Shown: piece after piece, positions 25,631-35,602 of the stretch
Numbering within the stretch: the stretch's first letter is position 1
How the letters are laid out: the number at the start of each line of letters is the position of its first letter
Assembly (NCBI GenBank): GCA_914767715.1
Contig: OU612066.1
Span: 32,030,283-32,090,282 of the forward strand
Origin: Membranipora membranacea
Taxonomy: Eukaryota; Bryozoa; Gymnolaemata; Cheilostomatida; Membraniporidae
Reading direction: 5' to 3'
Length of the DNA stretch: 60,000 bases
Made by a program: the position numbers and the translations under genes
Notes under the pieces: model-generated
Seen by the model: the letters and a program-made list of their open reading frames with translations, nothing else
What the model was told of the DNA's origin: nothing
The model's database searches: none

Positions 25631-26776
25631 AATATAATATGCATGAAGCTTAGTTTAATGCAGCAGTTGGCCTTTTTTTTGTCAGTGAGGCTGCAACTCC
25701 AAAATATTATACATAAATTATAATTCAAAATGGCGGCCCCCATGCAAAAAGAAAAGTTGTCACAAGGGAGAGGAAAAAGCAAGGAAACAGTTCAGTCAGT
25801 TCACTGACCTAAATGGGTTACCAACATGTGCTGGGGGTACTGTTAGTATATGCACTTGCATACTGTTAGCATATGCACTTACATCTTGCATTTAGGTTGG
25901 AAATCAAATGCTAAGACTGAAATATCTGAGAACAGGCCTGTCGGCAGTCGGCAAAGTTCCGGCGCAGAGAACAATACACCTCAAATTTACTTCACTTTGC
26001 GATGAGACATGCTTAATATAGTTTTTCTACATGAATTTTAGAGGATGAACTCTCCATGAAGGAGACAAGGACGTGCGCTAATTGTGAGTATTCAAACAAG
26101 GACTTCTTTCTTCAGGCTAAATTTACTAGTTGTAGGCACTCCATTGTTGATGCCCGTAATAGAGGTTTTTTCTTGGGAGTGTGTGGTTATTAATTACCAC
26201 CATTAATTTTAAGAATAGAGAGGAAACTGTAATAACTGTGATGGGGCTGTTAAACACAAGTTGCCTTGTCTACCTTGCATGCATATTGGCTATCTTGTAC
26301 CTTATTAGGTTAATGGTTTATCAATCTCTGGCTGTAAATGAAAAATAGTATGATATTTATGATATGTAGAATATAGGCCTGTAAGAATGCCTAATTCATG
26401 CATGTATATTCCTTTCAGCTGAGGACGAGCAAGATACCCACGCAGAGGAAAATCAAATTTGAAAATAAAGGTAAAAAGCTTCTTTGTTTCTGCCTCAACA
26501 AGCTTGTATAATATTTTGAAACAACTCAATGATGAAACTGTTATTCTCATGCCAAATATTTGTAGCCACATTGCCTTTAATCTATTATTAATTCTATTTC
26601 AGAAAAAAAAGGGTTGGACCGAAGAGGAGATAAAGAAGCTGACCAGTGTATGGGACCTCACAAAAAAGAAACTCCCAAACAAACAAGAGATGGAAATGGC
26701 AGCGAAAAGCCTTAACAGGAGCAAGCTTGTAATAAGCTCAAAGGCTCAACATCTCTTAAGAGAATTAAAACAATAA

Positions 26777-27580
26777 ATCATAATCAAATCAACAAGGTGT
26801 CACTAGTTTTTTGTTTTGTTGAATAATAAAGCTATGGTCCAAGCTAGAAACTGGCACTATTTACTCTCGGGTACATTGGATATAGTCAGTCAGATGTCAT
26901 GCAGAAGTAGGCAAACATAGGATGAATGGTATAGATTAAAACACTGACATGTACTGTGACCAGCTACTTGAACTTTTTGAAACCCATTTATCTTACACAA
27001 GGATGATAACTAAATCTCAAGGTTAGATGGCTGACACTACTCCTAATCCGACTGATATTCAACCGCAGCACCTGGAACTTTAGTATTCTAATATAGTAGT
27101 TGGAGTATTTTAGTGTTGATCAATGTGTAGAACCCGATCTGGTTTTCGTTTTCAGTCAAGAAAATGGTACCACCACCACAGCCCATCTGGCATCGAAACT
27201 TAGGGATGCTTAGCGTAATTACTAAAGTTATCTCTCACATTACATACATAATGCATTTGGGGGATAACTGATGTATAAAACTTTGACACTCTGTGGGCCA
27301 TATAAAACCATATATATATGGATATATATGGCCCAGAATGCATGATTTTTACTACCCCTACAGGGCAGGTATTTTACTTTCCGCCGTATCCTACAATTTC
27401 TAAGTATATAATATATACACATAGATATAATTATATATATGGATCAAGGGAACATATCTGCTACTGAATAAGGTTGTTACTGAGATGTCAATCAATGTTT
27501 GACATAAAAGCTGCCTGATTTTTAGCTAGATCCAGTTCCTGAACAAAGTTATATACTGAACTAACTTCCACAAAAAAGCA
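26777..27580. other. No gene recognised
   Basis: A+T-rich sequence downstream of the Myb-like exon. It includes an imperfect AT palindrome around 27297-27345 (GGGCCATATA to TATATATGGCCC). I see no coding exon. Confidence 0.4.
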
Positions 27581-27660
27581 ATGCTGAGTATTTTACCACT
27601 GATCCACAAATTTATATCAATGTTAACAACACATGTTGCATTAATAGAAGGCATAGCCAC

Positions 27661-28060
27661 CATGGTAAAAACCAGGAAAGAGGCAGAGGACAAGGCCACA
27701 TGCCAGAAAAACTTTCGAGCATCCGCAAGTTCTCAACAGAAAAAGCATTGTTGGAGGAAGTTCGCAAAGAACGTGCAGCGCAAAGAGAACAAGAGGCGAA
27801 GAGGGATGATTTCACAGAGGAGACCAGGTAAAGACGACATAAGCATGTCGAGGCTCAGAGAAAATATCGCCAGGAAAAGAACCAGCAGACCAAAACACCA
27901 CCACCTTTAACCCCAAACTCGAGGGCCATTTCAATTTTCAAATCTGTGGAGCAGCCACTTCCAAAATCCTAGAATCCAAAAGACTGTTTAAGAGCCGCTA
28001 AAGAGAAGCAAGAGAAGCCACAGTCAATGCATCGGCAAAAGTGTTTAAAGAGAACAGGAC
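27661..28060 (+). pseudogene. Basic coiled-coil N-terminus of a transposon-type protein (remnant)
   Basis: With small frame changes this encodes strings such as EKALLEEVRKERAAQREQE, then VEAQRKYRQEKNQQ and LTPNSRAISIFKSVEQPLP. Charged Q/K/R/E helices followed by a YR-motif and a Leu-Pro-x-Ser stretch resemble the N-terminal part of a transposase-like family I recall from invertebrates and arthropods, perhaps the one whose middle part appears at 54.6-55.3 kb. The frames are interrupted by stops. It ends where the LINE begins, so insertion of the LINE may have truncated it. Assignment is tentative. Confidence 0.3.
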
Positions 28061-28279
28061 AGTGAGAAAGTTAATGCTTCCTCCTCTTAAAACTGCTAAT
28101 AAAAAGGATTTCTGTGAGCGCATTTGAATATCAAGAAACCAAATATTACCTCTAATCCTAGAACTTCAGTCCAAACTCTAGAGAGCTCATGGGTAGGCCT
28201 ATGAGACACTTATGAAACAGCTGCTCATATTTACAATGCCATCAATCAGACCTCATCATTTGAAAAATGCAAAAAATAA

Positions 28280-29940
28280 TTATCATACGTAAAACCCTCA
28301 CTCTTGTAGACTTTGCTGAGAGTGATGTATGCGAGATATTCAGGGAGGCATAGAGTACCTACTTCTGTTGTAATAACATGACTATTCACACCCAGTTATG
28401 ATTTTCTTAACTGGCTGTGACATCTAAAGGGGTCGTGTTTATAGAATCTAACCAATCCAGTAACCCATCCAGTTCTCGAGTTAATCTGCAAACACCCAGC
28501 CTTGGTGAGATAAAGAGACACCTGTACAAGCTAGACACAACCAAATCTACCTCCCATGAAGACTTTCCCACCTGGCTATCTAAAGATGGTAGGGAAGATA
28601 TGTGTATTCCTGTACATGATATTATCGTATGTATCGTATTGTATGTTTTTAACTGGTGAATATCCTGATTTCTGGAAGCGAGCTCAAATAACACCAATTC
28701 CTAAAGTTGCCAACCCTAAATTGTATAAAGATTTTCGCCCGATTTATTTATTGCATCATCTAGGTAAATTATGTGAGCAAGTTATTATCTATAAATTAAA
28801 ACATAGCTTAGAGAGTTTTATAGAATCAGACCAATATGCTTATCAGCCAAACATAGGCACCACTGATGCTATTTTACAGCTAATTGATGATTGTACTACA
28901 GACTTGGATTCAATTGAAAGCAAATATGTGCAATAAGCTTGCCTGGATTTTTCTAAAGCATTTGACAAGCTTCAACCAAGTATTTTTATTGACAAGATGC
29001 GCTCTTATGGTCTAAATGAGAACATTTTAGATATTTTAGCCAACTTTTTAAAAGGTTGAAAGCAATGTGTGAAAGTAAACGGCCATTTATCTGACTTTTT
29101 AGACATTTCTGTTGGTGCACTACAATGGACTAAGCTAGGCCCCCCTTTTATGGCTTCTTTACGTTAACGATTTGAAAGTAAATGATTTTAATGTAGTTAA
29201 TTACGCTGACGACACTACTTTTTATAAGGCTTTTGATAAGGCAGGAGGTTCTGTAGCACCTGCAGTTCTAGCAACCCACCAATGGGCATCTGAGAATGAG
29301 ATGATTTTAAATACTGATAAGACCATTTTTATGAAGGTCATAATCAATTATAGATACCACTATGATGAGGCGATTGTTTTAGATGAGAACGTGAGCATTT
29401 TGCCTTCAAATTCTGTCAAGTTTTTAGGCGTTACCATTGACGATCATATGACTTATAGTGCGCATGTAGATAAGATTGTATCTAGTTGTAATTCCAGGCT
29501 TTATCTATTACGGCAACTAAAGATTTTAGGTGTAAACACCAAAGGGCTCAACAAGTTTTATACTGCTAATATCAGATCAATTATCACTTATGCCTCACCA
29601 TCTTTGTTTTTCCTTTTATCTGAAGGCGATAAGAACAAGCTCGAAAAGATTCAGAGAACTGCTTCTCGTTTTATTTTGCCTGATCTTAGCAATGATGATA
29701 GATTAGCCATTTTAGAGCTACCTTCTGTATGTGATTTTATATTTACTCTTGGCGAACGACACTTTAACAAAATATAGCCTCTGATCCACAGCATCCACAT
29801 TTTAGTAGAGTACACTTTAATACATGCAGTAGAATATCCTCCCGTCGAAACACTTTTTTTAGGCCTGTTGTATGCCGAACACAAAAACGTGCCAAATCTC
29901 TTTTCCCATTTTTTATGTCTTATCTGAACAAGTGATAATT
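28280..29940 (+). pseudogene. Non-LTR retrotransposon (LINE) reverse transcriptase, decayed
   Basis: Blocks of a jockey/CR1/L2-type reverse transcriptase appear in order: EIKRHLYKLDTTKST and GEYPDFWKRAQITPIPKV (28500-28720), YKDFRPIYLLHHLGKLCEQV (28725-28790), ACLDFSKAFDKL (28940-28975), VVNYADDTTFYK with the catalytic YADD (29196-29230), LNTDKTIFMK, SVKFLGVTIDDH, then the thumb and C-terminal part to a stop at 29775-29777. Breaks: a stop near 28934, a frameshift near 28640, a stop near 29057 and a further frame change near 29140. Endonuclease and ORF1 regions were not recognised, so the copy may be 5'-truncated. The 3' UTR probably extends to about 30020. An active copy would reverse-transcribe its own RNA at a nicked target. 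Confidence 0.85.
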
Positions 29941-30294
29941 TTGCCTAGTAGACTTTTTTTATTCTTTACACTGTTAACTTTCGTTTTTATCATACAATGA
30001 TACTGAATGTAAAATAAACTGAAACTGAAATGATATAAAGAATGATTCTATAGCTGTGAAGATATTTATGCAGATACTGGCGAATCATATTTCTATAATT
30101 GTAAACCACATGGTTGTATGGTGTGAGCAAGAGCAAGCTGCCCCTTTACAATATATCCAAGTCACAGTCGCAATCCAGCTCGTTAGTGCTTGTATTTCAA
30201 CCTTAGTCTTAGTTTTAGCTGAACCTGTTCTTTCCCAGTACGCATGTCATGTTTTGACAATTTTAAAGATGTTATGAGTTTACCACCACCACCA

Positions 30295-30479
30295 CCTGAT
30301 CATTCGGAATGAAGAATGTCAAACCAGCAAAATATTGGTGTGAGTGCGGGCGCTGCGATGATATGCCCTCGAAGACCGAATTATTGTGCTGTCAGGGAGT
30401 GACAGATTGCATAAACAGATGCACTGATCATCTAAGGGTTAATGAATTAATGGCACCGGTGCCCCTTGAAATGATGTGA
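30295..30479 (+). pseudogene. P2X7-type intracellular zinc domain, first part
   Basis: The frame ending at TGA 30477-30479 reads KYWCECGRCDDMPSKTELLC followed by CQGV and a Cys-containing segment. The W-C-x-C-x(2)-C-x(2)-MP-x(3)-E-x(2)-CC pattern is the zinc-binding signature of the P2X purinoceptor 7 intracellular domain, which in invertebrates occurs in many stand-alone, often transposon-linked proteins without a channel. No P2X channel sequence is present here. The second half of the same domain appears at 35.4-35.6 kb, either as a separate copy or as the other end of a disrupted gene. Confidence 0.6.
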
Positions 30480-30927
30480 TCCAATTTCAAAGCCTACCAT
30501 GGTAAGTTTGATACAAAGCTGGCTAGTCTAGTCACAGTTGATTTGCATTCTATACGTTTGGTTTTTCATGTGATAGCAACATAATTATCGGAAAGGGATG
30601 CCTGCAAGCTGGATCATATTATTTAACGTCCGGCTAGTCTGTGCCTCCGCTCCTTGTTATTGCCTCTAGTTGGATGGCATTTGGATGATTGTTGTACTTA
30701 CTTTCTTGTGAATGTAGGAGGCCTGCCAACCAGTTATAGTCTTTCTGTCTTCATATTATTCTCTAGCTATATACATTGTGTTATTGATTTTCATTCTATT
30801 CATTTTTATCTGGCTTTTAATCAACGTTTTTACTTGGAAAGGGATGCTTACAAACTGGTTGGTATTATATGATGACCAGTTATACACTATGGTTCCATGC
30901 TTCGAATTTGTGGTTCACTTCAATTTC
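30480..30927. other. No gene recognised
   Basis: Sequence after the zinc-domain exon. Short open frames without recognisable content. Confidence 0.35.
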
Positions 30928-30960
30928 GAATGGTTAGAATCTAGTGGATTCTAACCATTC
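30928..30960. repeat. Perfect 14-bp hairpin
   Basis: GAATGGTTAGAATC, a 5-base loop TAGTG, then the exact complement. It lies just 5' (plus strand) of a tRNA-like segment on the opposite strand and may be part of the same short element. Confidence 0.85.
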
Positions 30961-30989
30961 CCATGATAAAAAAAAACTTGAAAAACATC

Positions 30990-31075
30990 TGCCGCAGCCG
31001 GGACTGGAACCCCGGTCTCCCGCGCATAATCCCTTTGAAGCCGTTGTGAGTGCTTAAAACTACCCAGTGAGACAC
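30990..31075 (-). mobile_element. tRNA-like SINE head
   Basis: On the minus strand there is a B-box/T-arm block CCGGGGTTCCAGTCCCGG and, at tRNA-like distance upstream, a D-arm-like CTCACTGGGTAGTTTTAAG. The anticodon arm does not fold well. A T/A-rich tract follows on the 3' side. It is more like a polymerase III SINE head or tRNA pseudogene than a working tRNA. Confidence 0.45.
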
Positions 31076-31868
31076 TAAATGACACAATGATACAAACGGA
31101 GCTACTACTATGTTATAATGATGTTATGCTCAAGCACGATTTCGAATTGTCTCATTTTGTCTCTTTTGTTTTACCTAAGAATAACAATTTTCTTTATTTA
31201 TTATTTATTGATAAATCTTTAAAATATTTATTATATCAGTTTTTATATGTGTTGCTGAGAAAATACAAGCTGGAGAAAAAATAATCTTTTATTCTCAACT
31301 AATATATATCCTTCAGAAATTATTAAATTTGTTACCATTGGTATTGAAATGTGGAGATAGGAGCTCCTTATTTAAATCTTGTTGTGTCCTTTCTGTGAAC
31401 TATTTACAAAACTTCCTCTACCTGGACCATCACTCACTACTACTGAAAAGCAGGCTTTCTGTGGAACAGGGTAAGAACATGTTGTTATGTCATTGAGATG
31501 ATTAATTCTTGGTTGTGTCAAATAAATTCTAAGTACAAGTTGATCAGTTAGTGGGCAAGGAGTTGGGTGTTGTCCAGGGATCAATTCAAAAGAGTATGCC
31601 TAAGGTCAAAGTTTTCAACTTGAGGTGTTGTCTGAATTGATCAATCTCCAGTTCATGCAGACCTTATCCTAGTCTGTACCCTCAGTCCATTGTTCTACTA
31701 CTACACCACCTGGAAACCAGTGAATCAACGATCGAGTCACAGTATTTCTAAGTAACTCATCAATCAATTCTAGTCCACTTTCATTGCAAAGTTGTATAGT
31801 ATCTGTACCTTAACACAGGCCTAGGTGGATGGCTCAAATTATTTTTTGTTTTGTTCACAGCTGATAAT
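31076..31868. other. No gene recognised
   Basis: A+T-rich sequence with no exon that I can support. Confidence 0.35.
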
Positions 31869-33975
31869 TATGCCCAAAAAAGGCCCCAGAGATGAGGACT
31901 GGTAGAGGAGACTTCAGGTGTATACCAAGGATTCAAAAGCTATGAAACAAGGCATGGCTCCGAGGAAGGACAATAGAAGAATCTACACCAAATATATGGC
32001 CATTGCCACATGCCCCAAACAAGGAAAGTCCGCCTTGCAGAGGAGTCTCTATGGTGAAGCAATCCACTGCAAATGTGGATACCACGACAAAATAGTAAGT
32101 TGGTGATATACTCTCATTTTATTACTATAATGTATTGCATGACCTACCCACCTACATGGTGATAATCATTTAAAATTGCAACTTACTAGAGACTTGTACT
32201 GAACTATGTAAGAATTATGAAAAGTGTAGTATTAAGAAGTATACATTTTCCCCTTGAACTCCTGTGTCATCATAGAGTTGAAATTAATTTGCTTGATACC
32301 ACCGTTATTTTTTTGTTCTACAGCGACCCTCTGTGAGCCCTTCAAGCCACTGCAACTCGTATTCCAAGACGGGCACAGGTAAGCATCTGGATTTGTGACT
32401 ACATAATTTATATTTAATATACTGTAAACAGAAATTGCAAGTAGCATACTGTGTAACATATGGATTTATAGAACCTACAATCTTTGTGAAATAATTTGTA
32501 CTAGAATTATTAAATGCTGGGTAGTTGTACAGTACATTCGCCTGATGATGATAACTAAATCGGTTTCACTCCTCTCAATTACAACATGTCGTCTACTGTA
32601 TGTGTTAATTTGATGTCTCTGTTTTCAAAACACTCCATCCATGTCTAGAACTTTCATTTATTAGACAACCAAAGCTTTCCGGAAATACAAAAAAAATGTG
32701 CTTTAAAAATGCTCTTCCCCACCCACCTGCTCAATACAATGCCTACAATAATATTTTTCTATTTTTATAAAACAGGGTGTGCCAGGATATGAACTTATTG
32801 ACTAAGTTGCTCAGCGCCTGATTTTGGCGTGTATCAACAGACTACACGAATCTGATATACACAAATTCCACCAACTTAAGAAAACTGACTCTATTCTAGT
32901 GGGAGTGTGGTAGGGCAACAGCTGCCTCAAGTACTGTCGAACAGACCAAGAGGTAAGACATATCTTTTGTTCGATGCAGGATCGTCGAGTGAAATAAAGT
33001 CACTTATGCCTATTTTGTAACCTTACACTTATCTTTGCTCATTAGGCAGATGCAGATTGTCCCATAACAAAGAAGCAGGGAAAGATCATCTTAATTTGGT
33101 TCTAACACTGTTGATGACTTTTGTAAATCTAATTACAGGATGTTTCTCTGGGGAGGTGTTCAGGCCCTGAACCCTAGCTGCTGCCATCTAACCGAAGTTT
33201 TATTCACCTAGCTTATGTTACTCCACCCAGCACCATTACAAATAGCCAAGAGGAAATTCTCAAGCCGCTTTCAGCTGGTAAACAACAAGTACAGGCTTAT
33301 ACGTAGTTGCTACTTTAACAGTCAGTTGCTGTCTAACTTATTACTGTGCCTGCCGCCAACCAATCTTGCTCTCATAAATACTTGGTAAGAACTAGCATGC
33401 TGTTTCAATAGGGATATTATGCACTAGATACTTGAGTCCTCTCACTAATGTTACAGCCTATAGAGGCGGACGTGTAAATAATCACTCAAATTTTCAAATC
33501 ATAAATAATGAGCAAGAGTGATTTATCTAGTTTAATCAGCTTACCTCCCTTGGTGTATCATAATTTATAATGTTTATAAGAGATCCTTTACAATTATTTG
33601 CAGGCGTGACCAGACAACTAGGAAACTTGAGTTACAGAGCCTGGGGCATGGTATTGAAAAGGCACCACGCCTCATCATAGCGACCGACCCTCTACCAACT
33701 AGCCGCAACCACTGCCTCCTAATGAACCGAAAACCCATTACCGGTAACTTTACCAGCTATAGCCGGGCTAGGAAAGCTCTCGCTACCACAAAGCAGATCC
33801 ACAATCTATAAGCGTAAGAGAGCAGAGGCTGCTGGTAAGCCAACAGGTCAAAGAAAACAGTTCTTATGCTCGCGATGGCAGTTACCTAAGACAAAAGCAA
33901 CTGGGCATCGCCAACATGCTATCGTAAAAGGCAAGACAGTCTGCCCTAAAGAAGATGGAAGCTATGATGTATAGG
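31869..33975 (+). pseudogene. Decayed multi-exon gene of unknown family, C/H motif at the C-terminus
   Basis: Exon-like segments with good splice sites: about 31861-32094 (starts MPKKGPRDEDW; contains HCKCGYHDK), 32324-32378, and 32776-32952 (LILACINRLHESDIHKFHQL, interrupted by two stops). A terminal segment from about 33800 to a stop near 33973 contains FLCSRW, then ATGHRQH and TVCPKEDGSYDV. The last part resembles a C-x2-C...GH...CP zinc motif found at the C-terminus of several transposon-like proteins, with the second Cys replaced by Trp. Stops near 32803 and 32912 show it is not intact. I cannot name the family; joining these exons into one gene is inference from strand and spacing. Confidence 0.35.
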
Positions 33976-34774
33976 CTTCTATAGTCAAATCTAGGAAGCG
34001 TGATTAACTCCATCCGTTTGCTTCATTTTATCACAATCAGTATTGCTCTCAATATCAATTTTATTTGCTCTTTCTAGAATTTCTTGATGCGTGATCACAA
34101 AAACTTATATTCTGATCCAAATTCAGTTTCGCTTACTTCTAGGGAAAATAATTCTTTTTTTTGACTTGCCATTCATAAATCACATCACTTATTTTTATAT
34201 CAAAAATTTTGTATGCCTGAATCTCATCCTTACCTATTCACAGTCCTGTATTTCAAGATTCGTCTGCCAAATATAGCTTTATATTTACGCTGAACTAATG
34301 TAAGCTGATTCACCCGACTAAGCCAGCAGTTGCATAGAACATTTCGTTCTTAGTTTCAAAGACTAAGCTGTATTTTCAACAAATGTCATCTGTCCATAAT
34401 TCTCCTTTCAGATCATGATATGACATATTCCACTAAACTTTAATGTCTTGAAGATAAAATAGACCGTTAAGAAGCTGTTAATGATCCTGATCATACCTAT
34501 CCATAGCTACACCAGAGAGGATTACACCAAAATCCTCAAAAATATGCAAAACAGATATGGAAGAGTTCTCTCCCCATACAACATGAGAAGACAACTCAAT
34601 ATAGAATTCGTAGAAGCTTAGAAGGAAACCGAATCTTGAGTTCTGGTAGATAAATGCGTGTAAATTGATGGGAATTGAGCAGATTAGCAATTATTTTTCT
34701 TTCTTTTTCCTTTTTTTTTCCTCCCTTCTTTTCTTTTTCTCTCCTTTTTTCCTCTTTTTTTTCTTTTCCCCCCT
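33976..34774. other. Non-coding, ends in a long pyrimidine tract
   Basis: No exon recognised. Bases 34685-34780 are almost pure T and C on the plus strand, that is, a purine-rich tail when read with the minus-strand tRNA-like fragment next to it. Confidence 0.5.
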
Positions 34775-34835
34775 CCCACCGAGAACATTACCCCCTGCTT
34801 GAGTCCAGCGCGCTAACCATTCAGCCATGCCGCCA
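34775..34835 (-). repeat. tRNA-Leu-like 5' half with purine-rich tail
   Basis: The minus strand from 34835 reads GGCGGCATGGCTGAATGGTT, then an anticodon-arm-like GCTGGACTCAAGCAGG. The D-arm and anticodon loop resemble tRNA-Leu(CAA), but the T-arm and B box are missing. The sequence runs directly into a G/A-rich tract of about 90 bases. It is probably a truncated tRNA-derived retroposed fragment. Confidence 0.45.
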
Positions 34836-35393
34836 ATTAGAGAATGAGTCGAATTAACACGGTATGGGCCTTCGCGTCCAAAAAGTCATTCGTCACAATC
34901 TGAAAGTGACTTCAATGTCATTTCCATGGGCGATTACTCCCGAAATCCTTACGGAATCGCAACATGGAATCATAGTGATAGTCTGCACCTCCGTCTCTCT
35001 TACACTAGTTCCTCAAAAGTTTATTGATTTACATTGCGATATGCCTGTCGCTGGTTGGAATTCTGGTCATTTCTACACTTGTTTACAAATGGATCAGAAT
35101 TGAACAGATGGATCAGAACAGATCAGACTTGAAAACTGTGTGCATTCAGTTCATAACATTCTCCAGTTATATTCATCGTATAGTTGATCGCCATTGTATT
35201 CGTATCTGAATATTTAAAAACGCTATAATTGGAATAAGGTGCTTGCAAACTGGATTGTGTTCTCATAGGACCAGTTGCTCATTCCTTGTAATATGACAAA
35301 GCCCATGAAAACAATTGAAAATATCAACAGTGGCTTCAAATTTGTGCACTGGTTGCTTGTTACAATTCTTCAAATTGTAAATCAGTGTGAACT
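34836..35393. other. No gene recognised
   Basis: Short open frames without recognisable content. Nothing that supports an exon or a repeat. Confidence 0.3.
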
Positions 35394-35602
35394 GCAACTG
35401 TGTTCAATGTAAGAAAACACACTATCGGGAGCTGCAGAAAATGAGAAGCTGACTCTGTGCGTACTGGGCACTAATCTTTTGGCTGTATACAGATATAAAG
35501 AGAAAGGAGAGGAGACCTCTTCCGAGCTGTCAAGTGTTGAACATGAGAACCAAATTCCCACCAACTGACGATGAGGAGATTCTCGCTGCTCCGAAATTTT
35601 AA
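35394..35602 (+). pseudogene. P2X7-type intracellular zinc domain, C-terminal part
   Basis: The frame from 35453 to TAA 35600-35602 encodes LCAYWALIFWLYTDIKRKER followed by RPLPSCQVLNMRTKFPP. The pattern AY-x(n)-W-x(n)-R-x-LPSC-x(3)-(I/M)R-x-FP is the second half of the P2X7 intracellular domain as I remember it. An in-frame TGA (35450-35452) precedes it; upstream in frame is CVQCKKTHYRELQKMRS. It could belong with the Cys-rich half at 30.3 kb, with about 5 kb of inserted or decayed sequence between, or be an independent fragment. Confidence 0.5.

Larger units (their letters stand above)
17875..25967. mobile_element. MULE-like element, 8.1 kb, long TIRs and 10-bp target duplication
   Basis: The ends are inverted repeats of about 235-275 bases (17875-18148 and 25733-25967), roughly 95% alike by eye, with tips CGGCGCCGGAAC and CTGCGCCGGAAC. 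The flanks carry the identical 10-mer AGAACAATAC (17865-17874 and 25968-25977), a clean target-site duplication. Long TIRs plus a 9-11-bp duplication are typical of Mutator-like elements, but I find no MULE transposase inside, so it looks non-autonomous and the superfamily is inference. Its own sequence is 17875-18825 and about 24736-25967; the remainder is younger insertions. It sits in an intron of the tyrosine recombinase gene. One short acidic exon (25092-25179) may be a relic of its own gene. Confidence 0.8.
13383..26776 (+). pseudogene. Crypton-like tyrosine recombinase with zinc-finger N-terminus and Myb-like C-terminus
   Basis: Exons: about 13383-13617 (zinc finger DHCYYCKKSL and H..C, then LQNLGNYQHN), 15352 to about 15713 (VRGKLRYIGRLLLGVRN), about 15725-16040 (LPTERDLKTV; SLILFNKRRPAEVANLKVAD with the first catalytic Arg), 16311-16460 (EVKGKSTGPNLRG, hairpin Lys), 16994-17123 (KMRTYLATACQ, second Arg), 17482-17711 (QHMGHSAQ His; VEHYALQTQLLE, Tyr nucleophile), 26042-26083, 26419-26470, 26603-26776 (KKKGWTEEEIKKL, Myb/SANT-like). 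This domain order matches a metazoan family of Crypton-type recombinases as I remember it. Lesions: frame breaks near 15713-15735 (one at a run of seven G) and at 17536-17545 between the GH and HY motifs; phases of the last exons do not all agree. The 8.3-kb intron 17712-26041 contains a nested set of other elements. It would cut and rejoin DNA through a phosphotyrosine intermediate. Confidence 0.72.

Noticed and set aside
34675-34857. Open frame with Phe/Ser/Leu-rich translation suggesting a membrane protein
   Set aside because: It is produced by a pyrimidine tract; there is no codon structure or homology signal.
30295-35602. A P2X ion channel gene
   Set aside because: Only the intracellular zinc-type domain is visible; no transmembrane segments or ATP-binding ectodomain were found.
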